From Siderastrea radians (Eukaryota > Cnidaria > Anthozoa > Scleractinia > Rhizangiidae), in the NCBI GenBank assembly GCA_964017195.1, contig OZ024894.1, positions 7,061,537 through 7,125,536 on the forward strand: DNA of 64,000 nucleotides, given 5' to 3'. Shown here piece by piece: positions 37,209-49,140 of the stretch. The notes beneath the pieces are model-generated. The model made no database searches and was not told the DNA's origin. It saw nothing but the letters and a program-made list of their open reading frames with translations. Each line of letters starts with the position of its first letter. Position 1 is the first letter of the stretch. The position numbers were made by a program, and so were the translations under genes.

Positions 37209-37426
37209 TTAACCCTTTAAGCCTTAACAGTGAGAAAAATGAAATTTCTCTTTACATTATCACCTCTTATTCAAACATTCAAGTGATGCGAATAAAGGAA
37301 TTGATCACCAAGGATGAGATGCTGTGATACCGATATTGAGATAAATTCTCCTTACTAGTTCCACAAGAAATGAAGGTAGAACAGTAAGGAGGATATGTAT
37401 TTTCATATGAGGGCTTAAAGTGTTAA
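37209..37426. mobile_element. TTAA-CCC MITE family, copy 4
   Basis: The best-preserved ends of the family: TTAACCCTTTAAGCC against GGGCTTAAAGTGTTAA. Interior blocks TTCTCTTTACATTATCA, GATCACCAAGGATGAGATG and AATTCTCCTTACTAG are diagnostic. Confidence 0.75.
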
Positions 37427-38390
37427 TACTTAAAATTCACCTTATCTTGGGAGGGGGCTTGATGAATCTGATTCCTGGTTTTGCAGACTTTCAATGCAAG
37501 TAACCATAGGAAAACTAAACTAATAAATTTACGATTAAAGGACTGTTTAGGTTCTGCATGCTAAACTGTTACTTCTTGACAAAGTTACAGGGTTTTCTGT
37601 TTGTAAGCATTTTTTTTTTTGTGCTTTCATTACATTTTAAGAGGGCTGTACCAGTCTGGCTCAAGTCCCATCAAGTTAATATCAGGGTTGCTACATACTT
37701 CCAAAACCAAGGAATTGAGTTAAATAACAGTGCTGGTCACTGAGTAATAAAGGCAATTAAATGAACAAACTGTTCACCTTGCCACTTTCCTGAAATGAAA
37801 AAAAAAAACAGACAACGCCCAACAAGTTTTATTCATTTGAAAACCAATTCAGCCCTTACGAGCCTGCAAACAAAGAGAATTTAGAAACTGTAGTGATGAT
37901 ATTGATATTCTCCTAATGAGTGCATCGATTCAAACATAAAATTTACATGTTGATCCATGAATGTAAGAGTCTACGTGTAAAATGGCAAATGTATGCTATT
38001 TCATACCAACTTCTTATTCCTTCAAAATGATATTTTAGCAAGTTATATTTTAATTAAGATTATCTTAATACTAGAATGATTTTTAAAGGGAAAATGGCTA
38101 ATTTCACTGCCCTTAACAGCTGGGTGATTCTTCTTCAGACTTAATAGTTAAGTTTTCTGTCTCAAAAAGAAATGTAATAGACAAAACAACAGAGAAATTA
38201 TGATTAGTGAATAAAAGGCACAGAACGCTGTCTTAGCATGGGGCAATCTGGTTAAATCTACCTATTGTCTCCCTCACCTCCCCCAGCAACCTAGATAAGT
38301 TCTAAATTGAAGAGCCAGGTGCAAGAACAAGCTTAGTTGCCAAACGGATATTGCTGCAATTTGCACCCCTTACAGTGCCTTATGCATATT

Positions 38391-38539
38391 TGAAGGGGTG
38401 CCTGGAATAAAGCCCTAAGTGACTTCTGATGAATTGCTACATTATCCTTCCAATTTGCCCTGTGTATGCTTGTAAATCAAAGGGAGAATTTCATATTTGA
38501 TCAGAAGTCACTTAGGGCCATATTCCCCACACCCCTTCA
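38391..38539. mobile_element. Short fold-back MITE
   Basis: TGAAGGGGTG and CCCTAAGTGACTTCTGAT at the left are inverted at the right as ATCAGAAGTCACTTAGGG and CACCCCTTCA. The element is about 149 bp. The A+T-rich flanks suggest, but do not prove, a short target duplication. Confidence 0.7.
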
Positions 38540-38900
38540 TTTATCTTTTAGCGAAAACTTTCAATTTGGAAGAATTTGGCCCTAGCTAGTTTCAACCTTC
38601 AAATTGCCTAGCAACATAAATCAATGATCGGTTTATTGGTACATTGATCGAAATACAGAACAAAGTGAGTTGTATATCCAGCAGAACGCGTGCAGCAATA
38701 ATTTTACTGAATAAAACTGATTTTGTCCCCTCTCAGTTCTACAATAATTATCATCTCTGGTCAACATGTCTGATGTCTTAGTTCAGGTTATGGTCAGTAG
38801 AAAGTCAGCCAGTCCTGTCTGGGTCATCTAAATAAATAATGAACACTTCCTAAGACACCCAAATGAATTTAGGCAACCACTGAAACTGTGGACAAGTTCT

Positions 38901-39091
38901 AGACTGCGAGTAGTCTCTAATTTTGGCAATGGCGATTGTGGGGCGGGCGAAATACAAACGCGCGCGCGCGAAATTTCGAGAAGACGCGACGCCTCGCGAG
39001 GCGTCGCGTCTCCTCAAAATTTCCCCCGCGCGCGTGTATATCGCCTGCCCCACAAGCGATCGCCAAAATTAGAGACTACTCGCAGTCTAGG
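38901..39091. mobile_element. GC-rich full-length fold-back element with 8-bp target duplication
   Basis: AGACTGCGAGTAGTCTCTAA at the left is matched by its inverse TTAGAGACTACTCGCAGTCT at the right. The complementarity continues inward through GCG-rich arms to a central palindrome GACGCCTCGCGAGGCGTC. CAAGTTCT occurs directly outside both ends (38893-38900 and 39092-39099), an 8-bp duplication as in hAT elements. Confidence 0.8.
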
Positions 39092-39232
39092 CAAGTTCTG
39101 TAAAATTGTAGGATTTGACAAAAAGCAAATAACAAACATTACTGGTCAGTGAAAGCAAGTCTTGGGGTATGTCAGATATTTTTAACCTACCTAATACTGT
39201 CTGTGTATAAAGCAAAAGCTCTGGATGGAATT

Positions 39233-39448
39233 GACCCTTTAAGCTCCAATATCAACATGCATGTTCTCCTTGTTGTTCTCCATATTTTGTTATGGTACTA
39301 GTTGGGAGAATTTACGTACACATCAAGACAGTCAGCTCATCCTTGGTGATCATTTCCTTATTTCTCATGAACTGTATGTGTGATGTGATGAAGTAGTGCT
39401 ACTGTAAGGAGAAAGTAGATGCTTGTCACTATTGGGGCTAAAAAAGTT
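39233..39448. mobile_element. TTAA-CCC MITE family, copy 5
   Basis: Starts CCCTTTAAGCTCC and ends GGGGCTAAAAAAGTT, in the inverse orientation to copy 4. Shares CATGCATGTTCTCC, GGTACTAGTTGGGAG and AGATGCTTGTC. Confidence 0.65.
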
Positions 39449-39498
39449 CATGGGGTACCATGTGGGGGGACAGATAGTTAACTTCCAGGTATTTCCTA

Positions 39499-39597
39499 GT
39501 CTCCTACTCAGCCATTTTTTGGCATTAACACTGCTTCTCCCAGACTGTGGGGAGGAGCATTCCGCAACGAGCAAAAATGGCTGAGAAGGAGAGTAGA
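39499..39597. mobile_element. Small fold-back element (AGCCATTTTT arms)
   Basis: TAGTCTCCTACTCAGCCATT pairs with AATGGCTGAGAAGGAGAGTA. The same arm motif forms the tighter hairpin at 51329-51392, so the two are one family. Confidence 0.65.
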
Positions 39598-39602
39598 TAA
39601 GG

Positions 39603-39812
39603 TACTTCCCACAACAGTGACAAAAATGAAACTCCTCTTTACATTATCATTATTTGTTCAAACATTTATAATAAGTGATGAGAATAAAGGAAGTCATCAC
39701 CAAGGATGAGATGTCTTGATACATAGACAAATTCTCCTTACTAGTTCCGTAAGAAATGTATAGAGAACAGGAGGGAGAATATGCATTTTTACATTAGCCT
39801 TAAAGTGTTAAA
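39603..39812. mobile_element. TTAA-CCC MITE family, copy 6
   Basis: Same orientation as copy 4, with a worn left end and a right end GCCTTAAAGTGTTAA. Only about 160 bp separate it from copy 5, which lies in the opposite orientation, so the pair could form a large hairpin. Confidence 0.65.
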
Positions 39813-40433
39813 ATGTTGTGGTGCCACAGGTGACAAAGGCAACTTTAAAAAACTGCCAAACAGCGCCCTGCTGAGGGCTCCCAGCCAAGTACACAATGTA
39901 ATGACATGATGAAGCAAAATTTTAATAAAGAAATAGAAAGAAATCATTGTTTATTTATTTATTTTTTTTCCCTCTATGGCTCCCTCTACTTGTAGTCTAC
40001 TCGAGGTTAGGCTGGTTAGGCCATCATGAGCTTTCGTCTAATCTCATTTTGATGACTATAAATCATTCTCGAGCATTTCCCTAAACCCGGTTTTTACATA
40101 AAAGATAACTTGGCATTCAAACTGGCACCCGTGATAAACCAATAAAATGAACCAAACACTTTTTACGACCACACGATAATTTTATTTAGCAATAAAATAC
40201 ATCTTAAGTTAACACCTTTTACATAATTTATAAACAATATATATGTCACAACTCGGTCCTTTTTACACCACACTTAGTCCTAGTTTGGTACACTCTTGTT
40301 CACACAGATCGCAGGAGAGAGTTCCAAATCTTTTAGCTGATGCTGATAATAGCATTCTTCTCAGACACAACTGATGTCTCATCCCTTTGTGCCTTTCAGC
40401 CATTCTTGCAATAAGTTTTCAAATAGTTCATTG

Positions 40434-43400
40434 TTATGGAGGGTTGTCAAATGGTACAATCTCCATCTCTCGGAACTTTTCCTGAACTTCAGGTTTCAGT
40501 TCTTGGCTGTTGTAGTACCAGATGGAGTCCCCACCCCTGTTGAAATCTGGAAAAGCAAAATAAATTTCATTAGTAGGAATCACTTATGGTTTTAGCGTTA
40601 TTGCTTAAGGAAATAGAGAAAAACCTCCCCGCCTTGCATAAAGGTGGCAATACAACTGAATTGTTTATGAAATAGTTGATGTGTCAGTTAAGATAGGGGT
40701 AAAAGAGGGATGATTTTTTTTGTACACCACAGTCACGATTCCCATGTGAGAGCAATTTGAGTTGTTTTAGCAAACTGTTTTGGTGTTCATCTAACTTAAA
40801 TATTCTACAGTCAAACCTCCACTAACGGCCACCTCTCTATACAACAGCCACCTTTTTGTGTTTGGGCAGACAGTCCATACATTCACTCCTGTTTTAACCT
40901 CTACACAATGGCCACCTCTCCATAACAGCAACAGCCAGTAAAGTGCGTTCCAACTGTTCAAATAACCTCTCCACAATGGCCACTTAAGTGCAAGCAACTT
41001 ACAAACTGGCACACTCACTGTACAATAATTATTACTCGCCTTTTTTTCATTAACATTTCTGCTCTGAGCAGCTGGTTTCCGTTTTTTTTTCTATTGTTTT
41101 GATTGTTTTATGCATTACTATGCTACAATAAGCATTTTTAAAAATAAAAAAGTTCTATCCTTTACACCCAAATGTGGTGTCATGATACATCCCTACCTCC
41201 CCATAACGGCCAAATGGAAACGCGGGACTGGACTGGACTGGACTCTGGACTGGACTTTGGACTGGGCTCTGGACTGGACTCTGGACTGGACTCTGGACTG
41301 GACTTTGGACTGACTTTTATTGACTTGAAATGGACTTAATATTTTACTAATTAGTTAATAATTAAAAATAGAATGAAATTTCAAATTACTTAAAATCATA
41401 CTAAACAGTCAAGAGTCCAGTCCAGCTTTTCCATTTGGCCCCCCATAAGGACCACCTCTCACCTCAACTGCCACTCTGTCCCCAAGGTGGCCATTGTGGA
41501 GAGGTTCGACTTTAAAATCCCTATTATGTTCCGAATCCCTTCAAAATTCATGAGCCACTCCTCCCTCACTCTTTTCTTCTTCATAATAATTATTAATATA
41601 ATTATTTATCTAAAAAATTGCAAAAAAATTTGAAATATTTCTGCAAAGCCTTGCACTGTAAAACTATGATGGCATTTTGATAACAGACTGTGTGGGTCTT
41701 CCCAAGAGAAAAAGGTGCAATTCTGAAGAAAAACACGGCTCTTGCAAGTTCTTTAATCAAGTCCAATAAAGTGCTCTCCCAATTTGCTAAAAACCTTGAC
41801 CTGTGTTTATCAAAGTCCCTCGTAATGCTGAAGACACACGTACAGTCACCTATTATGAAGTCCCAATGAGTAGATATTTTTTTCACAGTTAGAAATAATA
41901 ATGGTCACTGTGAACGGAATCCATGTGGACATCACACAGGGAGATAAAAACCTTTACAGCCAGTTCCTGTTGTACAGATCTTCCTCTACATCAAATTTGT
42001 CTTGCATCGATATTTCTTGAAACCTGCAGGGGCATGGCTAAGGGGATCCAAGGGTGCCCTTGGCCCCCTTGGGAATGAACAAATAATAATAATATCATAG
42101 CAAACCAACCATCTTGCAAAAACAGTTGGCCTTTTTCGATTTGTAATTTCAGTGATTGACTTCCATACAAAATAAATATTTGGCTTTCAATGGCCATTTG
42201 TCCAAACGCAAAACTCTGTGGTGCCTATCTACCTGTACTTATTAAGGAAGCCACCAATGAGAAATCTGGTCTAAGCTCCTGACCTGTCAATTAAGCAGTC
42301 AGTCAGCCAAGGGTGACTCACTATTAAATACAAGTTTGAGCATAGTTTGTGACTAGACTAGTAGGTCATCAACAAATACAAGCAACCTAAAATAGAATAG
42401 TAAAATCTGAGACTCAGCGAGAGGCCAAGACTCTCATTTCAAAAACACAGCCCAAGGCAACACTTTTTCATCAAATCTGGGCCTGCAGAGACTCAGTGGT
42501 TGAAGATTTCAGGCCAATTTAGTATAAACAGTTAATAAAAAGTTGCAGCAATTCCATACCTTACTTTATTATTTTTTAAACTTAAGTTCACAATTGTGCA
42601 AACTGTGTTGTTGTAGCACGCAGTGCTTGAATTCCCAAAGGATGCAGTGAAAATGTCATGCTTTTCTCATTGGTTTCTGCGAATCACAGAGATACAAATA
42701 TTGTTTGTTTTTTTCACTTGCCCTTTAAGGGGTGGAAATTGCTCCTCAAGGAGCGGGAAGTGGGATGAGGTACCTTATGATTACAATGTCCCTTGATACA
42801 AGAGTAAAATTTTGGAGCATCCCAAGTTCCCTTTGGTCTGGGGTTGTTCAATTTAAAATTCAAGAAGGAATGTGCAGTAGCGTCAGAAAACAGCCGACGT
42901 TTCGCGAGGTCGCCGCTTGAGCCCTCACAAAACAATGTCTGAGTAATGTGCGCAGAAATTCCATACTGATGACGCGTCACTACCCGATCTTGGTAGTGCT
43001 TCTGATTGGTTGAAACGAAGTTCCCGCGCATTTCAACCAATCAGAAGAACTACCTAGATCTGGGTAGTGACGCGTCATCAGTATGGAATTTCTGCGCTCG
43101 TTACTCAGACGTTGTTTTGCGAGGGCTCAAGTGGCGACCTCGCAAAACGTCAGGTGTTTTCTCAGGCTAAATGTGCAGGGGCTTGTCAGTGCGTGAGGAT
43201 CACAGGGGTCATTCTGATGGGTCACCACAAAGCTCTCAGAATGATTCACAGAACTGGCTGAGAAAACAATAGAGAAACAATGATGCTAGCCCTTCAAACT
43301 ATAGAGCTTTGTGGTAACAAGGTCTGACAATAAAATTGGAGGTTCTAAAGAGCTTCATGCCCCCTGATTCTGATACAATTGCTCTGATTGTTTTGTTAAT

Positions 43401-44250
43401 AGCTGGTCACAGGAACTATGCACATTAATGCACCTATCACTTTTGAGACAGATGGGTGGGGGGGGGAGGGAGCAGGGGGGGGGCTGATGCTGGGCATTTG
43501 ACTTTTGTGAAGGATTTTTAAATGCCCCAGCCAGGGGCCAACAGTATCAGCCATATTAAGTCAAAACATGAATTCTTTCCCTCACAGGCCGTGACTTGCA
43601 TGAAATTTTCGTCAAACTGGACATTGAAATGCCCGAATGTGGGGATGGAAAGATAGATGACACACCACCCGTCCCACCCCAGGTCCGCCCTCCACCCTTC
43701 AAATGTGTAGGATATTTTCAAATATTTGATGAAAATGGTTGTTCACACGAAAAGTATTCCCCTCTCCTTTCCAGCGGTCGCGTTCCAAGTTTGCTCTACT
43801 GTCTACAGTATTTTAGTTTCATCCTATTCGCATCCTGCTTGAACAAAGAAACCACCAGTTAATTCTTGCTTGAGATTATGAAAGGCGCCAAGCTATTTAA
43901 TTAAATTAACTTATGCAATAACCAAAATCGAAATAAACTGGCCTGAACTTACCATTTCCACCTCTTACTTCAAGTTTCCCGGCAAGTTTAGCCAGATTTC
44001 CTCTCGTAACACTCGAGCAGTGTAAGTAATTATTTGACTGGTCTCCAAAGTGCACATAAAATGAACCTTTTACACCAGTTTCGTTCTTGATACTTTGGCA
44101 GATAACTTTCGCGTCCGCGTTGTTTGGAAACTTAATCGTATAATCTTTACCCTCGTACACCACTGTGATCGATTCAAACTCTTCGTTCGCTTTCCCTGTT
44201 TCTTCTTGTTGCTTCTTGAATTTTGTTTTAGCTCTCGTCTTTTCGGTCAT
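40434..44250 (-). CDS. Hypothetical 136-residue protein, two exons
   Basis: Exon 1 is 44250-43953 and exon 2 is 40546-40434, joined by a GT-AG intron of about 3.4 kb with matching phase (G|AT codon). I do not recognise the family. Residues 1-25 are rich in Lys, Glu and Gln (KTKFKKQQEE). Residues ~27-98 look like a compact mixed fold (VVYEGKDYTIKFP, GSFYVHFGD, GNLAKLAGKLEV). The second exon adds SIWYYNSQELKPEVQEKF and ends PFDNPP. The segment after residue 27 could be ubiquitin-like, which is only an impression. There is no signal peptide or membrane segment. An AATAAA signal on this strand (40191-40196) lies 240 bp past the stop. The start is the first ATG of the open frame. Confidence 0.75.
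40807..41512. mobile_element. Element with CAGTCAAACCTCCAC-type ends and internal GGACT minisatellite
   Basis: CAGTCAAACCTCCACTAACG at the left is inverted at the right as GTGGAGAGGTTCGACTT. GGCCACCTCTC-type motifs recur near both ends. Such ends suit an old Tc1/mariner-like element. A GGACTGGACTCT minisatellite (41227-41312) lies inside, and its inverse AGTCCAGTCCAG appears once near 41410. Confidence 0.5.
41227..41312. repeat. GGACTGGACTCT minisatellite
   Basis: About 85 bp of tandem GGACT units with interspersed CTCT or TTT. It gives a spurious LDWTLDW peptide repeat when translated. Confidence 0.9.
42878..43169. mobile_element. Fold-back MITE with 9-bp target duplication (MULE-like)
   Basis: AATGTGCAG occurs at 42869-42877 and again at 43170-43178, directly outside TAGCGTCAGAAAACA and TGTTTTCTCAGGCTA. 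The two arms match over about 130 bp each, including GCGAGGTCGCC, CTGATGACGCGTCACTACCC and TCTGATTGGTTGAAA. A 9-bp duplication fits Mutator-like elements. Confidence 0.85.
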
Positions 44251-44439
44251 GATTCAAAACAACGTCGACCCTTCTTCGTTCGAGTGTCCCAGATTCTGAC
44301 GAACGCTCTTTGCGCAAACAATGAACTTTACACCCAAGGGATTTGACCTGACGTGTTTTTTAAACCCACATGGCGAATAAATTACGTTTTCAAGGACAAA
44401 GCCGCCAAACAATACTCAGATTACTCAGATTTACAGTGG

Positions 44440-44730
44440 TGTGATGTAGCGTCCAGCGTCCAAAGGTCAGCAGAAAAACGTTGTGACGGGAAGCAGCCGG
44501 TCACACGATACATCATTGCGCGCAACATTGTTGCACGCAATGTTGCAGATGATGGACACACGGTGAAACAGTTAATTGCGTGATGTTGCAGAAGTAGGAG
44601 CCGATTCTACTTCTGCAACAGTTGCACGCAACGTTGCGTGCAACAGTTTCAAGGGTGGACACACAATGCAACTTTCAAGTTGCACGCAATGTTGCGCACA
44701 ATGTTGCACCGTGTGTCCGCGCCTTTATTA
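44440..44730. mobile_element. Repeat built of GTTGCACGCAA / TTGCGTGCAAC units
   Basis: CGCAACATTGTTGCACGCAA and related words occur in both orientations. A tight hairpin TTGCAGAAGTAG/CTACTTCTGCAA sits at about 44585-44618, and GACACACGGTG/CACCGTGTGTCC flanks the core. It lies about 200 bp upstream of the start of the minus-strand hypothetical gene. Probably a MITE. Confidence 0.6.
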
Positions 44731-45044
44731 AAGCTACGCGTAGCAACCCGTTTCTTGACGACCAGTTCGGTCAAGTGGCTACGTTTAGTATGTCAAACTG
44801 TTTTTTCGACTTCCAACCGGGATAACTTCTAAGCACTTCAGTATTAGAGTCAGAATTAGAGCGAAGCTGGAGAGTCCAGCAGGACGGGGGTGTACCGAAA
44901 TTTCAAATTTATTTTCACCCCTTTTTATAATACCTCCAACTCCAACTCTAGTGGGCGCGCCCCTCACCCCACCCCCTTCACCCCCCATATTTGGGACCCT
45001 CGACCGCCCCATCAAAAATAGCTATTTGTACATCTCCTTTCTTC

Positions 45045-45099
<55 letters not shown>

Positions 45100-45157
45100 T
45101 CCTTCCTTCCTTCCTTCCTTCCTTCCTTCCTTCTTTCTTTCTTTCTTTCTTTCTTTC
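45045..45157. repeat. (TTTC)n/(TTCC)n microsatellite
   Basis: About 110 bp of pyrimidine tetranucleotides. Open frames reading LSFFLSFF are artefacts. Confidence 0.95.
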
Positions 45158-45960
45158 CTCCTTTTTTATTACCCTTCTCCTGGGCGTCTAAACGGCTCTG
45201 GGGTAAGACCAGAAGACCAGAAGTAAGAACAGAGCCGGGACTAGTTAATTTGAGAATGATTTCTCAAGGACACCACAGTAAAGTGACCTTTTCTTTAAAA
45301 AGCAAAAAATTCTTTTATTTACAAATACAGCGTCACATATCTTTACATATGCCAGACAATTACAATATACATTTCACACCGACGTCAAAATTTGGGTCAA
45401 TAGATTAAATCATGGCATTCTTACATCTAGCTGTTTCCATGGGGTACTCCCACTGCCGCCAAAACGTACAGATTTTGAGCTGCTATGATCTAAAACTTGG
45501 AACACAAATCAGCAATTGACTAATTTAGTCTTACATGAGATTGGGTCCGGACGGAATATCAAAGTTATCAGCGAATTTTTGTCTGCATGCCTAACAATCA
45601 GATTCTTGGTCTTAGCTTGCTTGAAATGGATGAAAATAAGGGATGCTTCCAACCTTCTCACTAGCAAAGTAAAACTTTCAATCATTTCATATGGTTCTAA
45701 TTTTTCAGTCTGTGGATAAAATCCTCAAGTGCGACTATTCAAATCAAAATGAGTTCCAGTTAAAGATTTTCCCTTTGTTTGAGTTTGGTGCCCTCATAGA
45801 TCGGAAAGAAGTAATCAAGCTGCTCACAAAAGGCTTCAAAGAATTAGTTAATTCTTGGGTTGTTTTACCACGCAAAGGAACACCAGTTCGTCAGTGATCA
45901 AGAATCCTAATTAAAAGTAGTTTCAAATCAATCAAGGAGCAGTTAGCTTCTGGCGACGTT

Positions 45961-46947
45961 TCACGCCATGAATTTGTCATTCACGTGTCCCATCACAAGA
46001 CAGTGATCACGCAAAATCTTTTCCTGATGGCGTAGATCTCTTTGGGAAATTCTCTTTTTCTGTTCCTCAATCATGTTAACATAATTGCCACTTATGACCC
46101 CTGTTCTTCCTGTGCGACCCATGCTGCGGAGGTATTCTTCTCTGGTTCTCGCCAGTTCTTTTTCCTTTTCAACTTTTCTTAATTTGCGTTTTTCCTCTTC
46201 ATCTCGTCTCTTTTCTTCTTCCAGTTGCTGGAAAGGGAAAATTTCACACCCACAATCAATAACTACAAAATTATGTCTTTGCACAAGACCATGAAATGTG
46301 GCCATTTACACAAACGCAAAGAATACCCGGCACAAACTTGACGAAAATGCGCGAAAGCTAAGCTTAAAAGTTAAGCTACAACTGAATGACATTTTTAATA
46401 GCGGTTTTCAAGACGTATCCTTAATTTTTCAAGTTTCTCTGTGCAAATTGGAATTTTCCTTCAAAACATCACCTAATACCCTTCATTACTGCACATTAAT
46501 TTTCAAGAATTACGTACTTTTTCAAGATTTTTAAAATTTCGGAAATTGAGAAATGAAACACATCGTACACGGGTAGAATTGAAAAGGTTGACAAAAATAT
46601 GGCTTTTGTGTACTTCTAGCATTTCTAGACAACCGTCTAGTTAGGTGACTGATGCAAGTACGTACAGAAGATTAAGTACAAGTCTTTAATTTACCCTGAA
46701 ATTCCGCCTTGATATGCAAGAGTATTAATTATAACTAAAAGCATTTCAGTGTGAAGTGAAGAAAACGAAGTGTAACCGTACAAAAGCCGAAAAAACGATG
46801 GTCTTTTTTCAATTCAAATTTAAGTTGAAACTTTTCCAGAATTCCAGGCTCTCTCACCTTTGAGTATTTTATTCTTGCAAGTGCAGCGAACTTATTGTCG
46901 ACAATTCTCTGTTTCCGTAACGCCTCATTATGATAAGCCTCTGCCAT
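45961..46947 (-). CDS. Small coiled-coil protein, block A copy (118 residues)
   Basis: Exon 1 (46947-46858) encodes MAEAYHNEALRKQRIVDNKF and ten more residues. Exon 2 (46227-45961) begins QLEEEKRRD and ends VNDKFMA. Both splice sites are canonical and in phase 0. Exon 2 is a charged helix (Glu/Lys/Arg to about residue 60), then EEYLRSMGRTGRTGVISGNY and another amphipathic helix. I do not recognise the family. The size and composition would suit a structural or axonemal protein, which is a guess. The copy at 52252-53887 has the same exon lengths to within one codon. A second in-phase first exon lies upstream at 48331-48236. An AATAAA on this strand is at 45314-45319. Confidence 0.75.
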
Positions 46948-48235
46948 TTCGTTTTTGCTGTATCCTGTTGAATTGGAATTTCTGACACTGGTTGTAAATT
47001 TAAAAACAAAATCTAGGAATTCACCGTGTCTTTTAGCGGCTGCTGAAATACTAAATAAATTTCTCTGTAGAATTTGAAAACGAATTAGTTAATTTAACCA
47101 AACTGGTTGGTTTCTCTGACGTCATAATTGCTACTGAATAATTAAATAATTCAACACTCGCCGACTGCATAATTATCAGTAACGTACAAAACACTTAATT
47201 CAGCACTGGCAAGGCAATTGCCTTTTATGTGGGAGCTCATCGTGTAGTAAATAGTAAAATGCGAACAAGAACATTTTCATTCCTCTCGAGGAAGAAAAGC
47301 AAATTGAACGCGCATAGGAACTCGATTTCCACGCAATGCAATTTTCGCGTGCGCGTTGACGTCACATGAAATCTCCCAAAAGCTCGACTGTTGTCGCTTG
47401 TTTGCTGCGCTAACATTGAGACAAGGAAAACGGTTAAAACAAAAACAAAAAATGAAAAAAATTTCCTTGAGTGCAGAAAGACCCACCGATTATGCTCACC
47501 ATGCAGGCTATTACGACGTATTATGAACACTAATTCCGACATCGCAGCAGTAACCATCATTGTTTTTTTTAGCGAGAGCGTGGAATTAATTATATACTGG
47601 AGACCCGAAAGAACACAAAAGTTCCTAAGCAACAAGCATAGGATGTGGAAAGTTGAAAAAGTCAAACATTCTGGAAATGCTCCAAAAAAATCGAAAAAAA
47701 TCAACATCAAATCGAAAAAGACAACACTTACTAACAGCCAAAAAAGGAGAGAGAAGGAAATACCAAAAGCGACACACAGGGATAAAATCGGATACCAGCT
47801 AAACAAGTTGCTTGGCTTCTGAGGAAATTAGATATGCATCCTCTGTTTTATCCTTAACGGAGTTCCCTTTCCTTTGCTATTATCTAGTTGATAAAAAGGC
47901 AATTTTAGTTCACCCTGACCTAACTAACCGAATTGTAACAACACTTCAAAACCGGTTTAGCTTCGATTTTACATGCACTGGGTTACTTTGTGGTGTTTAT
48001 GTTGGCTGGCTTCTATTCCATCCAATTGATTTACCACACTGCCTGTGATACCTGTTCAGAAAATCTACGGCTGGTAGAAACGAAACATTCACTGATTTAT
48101 ATCATGTATATCTCAACTAGAAAGGCAAGTGATTTACTTCACATATATAGATAGCCAAAGCTTTACACAGGTTGCTTTTGTTGGAACAAATTCAAGCATA
48201 ATAACTGCTGTGAAATTTGGGTTTCTTTTTCTCAC

Positions 48236-48331
48236 CTTCTGATATATCATTCTCTGCAGGGCTTCTTGTTTTCTATCTATAATTCGCTGCCTTCTCTGAG
48301 CTTCTAAATGATAAGCTATGTGTGTAGCCAT
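48236..48331 (-). CDS. Alternative or separate first exon of the block A small-protein gene
   Basis: It encodes 32 residues starting MATHIAYHLEAQRRQRIIDR and ends at a GTGAGA donor in phase 0. The nearest downstream acceptor with a matching frame is that of the exon at 46227-45961. It may be an alternative promoter for that gene, or a tandem first-exon copy that has lost its own second exon. The motif AYHxEAxRxQRxI is shared with the other first exons in the array. Confidence 0.55.
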
Positions 48332-49140
48332 TTTGCTTTCGATTTCCTTTGCCCCTGTTTTGTTGCTTGCGTGGACTAATACACGTTCCACCTCTAATGC
48401 GACGCCGGTCAGAGGTTGGAACTTTAAGAGTTTAGTCTTATTAGCTCCCCTGAGAATTACTAACCAATCAAAAAAATACCTTACGGTGCTAATGCAATAG
48501 ATTAAGGGATTCACTTTGGGACGTAAACGAGATCTTTTGTTTACAAAATCCCGCTTGATAAATAGAGCATGCACGACAAACCTCTTAGCCTGGTGCAAAC
48601 AATCCTTTGCACTAAATGCAGAACACTTAGTCATTCAAATCACGAAGTCAAGTTTTCTTAATGTCTGCGAGAATAGAGGTATTTTCATATTGGTCGCGCG
48701 GGGTCGTACAAATTAGAAATAAAGTTAATTGATTTTGCGCGCGACTGTCTTGTTTTATTTCGGTTTTTTTTTGGCACACAAATTAACTCGCGCAAACTTT
48801 TAAGTCCGTATTTCAAACCGCGTGTACCGTGTTCTACTTGTGCTTTACTGTACAATCACTTTGTGTAATTAACTCTTTTGATATTTGTTTACACTATACT
48901 AGAAAATTCAAACAACGGCAATGGCCTCCCAAATTGGCCAAACTTTTGAGATAATTAGCGCTAAGACAGTTGGGTGTAAACAAAGTGTTAAAAAGATATG
49001 GTCGTCACGTGTAAACCCAGACATTGGGAGTTTTGTTGAGATACCTTCATCGGGCGCAAAAAGATTTCCATTAGTACTCTTTACAGCGTCGAATAGCGGG
49101 TGTTGTAAAATACATATGGAGAGCTTATCTTTGGTTTGAA

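Noticed and set aside
41110..41313. LDWTLDW peptide repeat
   Set aside because: It is the GGACT minisatellite in translation, with no start context or splice support.
43067..43261. Frames reading RHQYGISA on both arms near 42714-43261
   Set aside because: Both come from the arms of the fold-back element; the peptide is a repeat by-product.
44951..45226. LSFFLSFF-type frame resembling membrane segments
   Set aside because: It is the translation of the (TTTC)n microsatellite.
45516..45897. 68-codon frame (MVLIFQSVDKI) that looks protein-like
   Set aside because: Part of it (about 45705-45745) matches the repeat at 61609-61817, and no splice or family support was found.
47237..47822. Overlapping 189-codon (minus) and 143-codon (plus) open frames in block A
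   Set aside because: They mirror each other over AT-rich sequence. The corresponding part of block B is shorter and has no such frames, and neither protein has a recognisable pattern.
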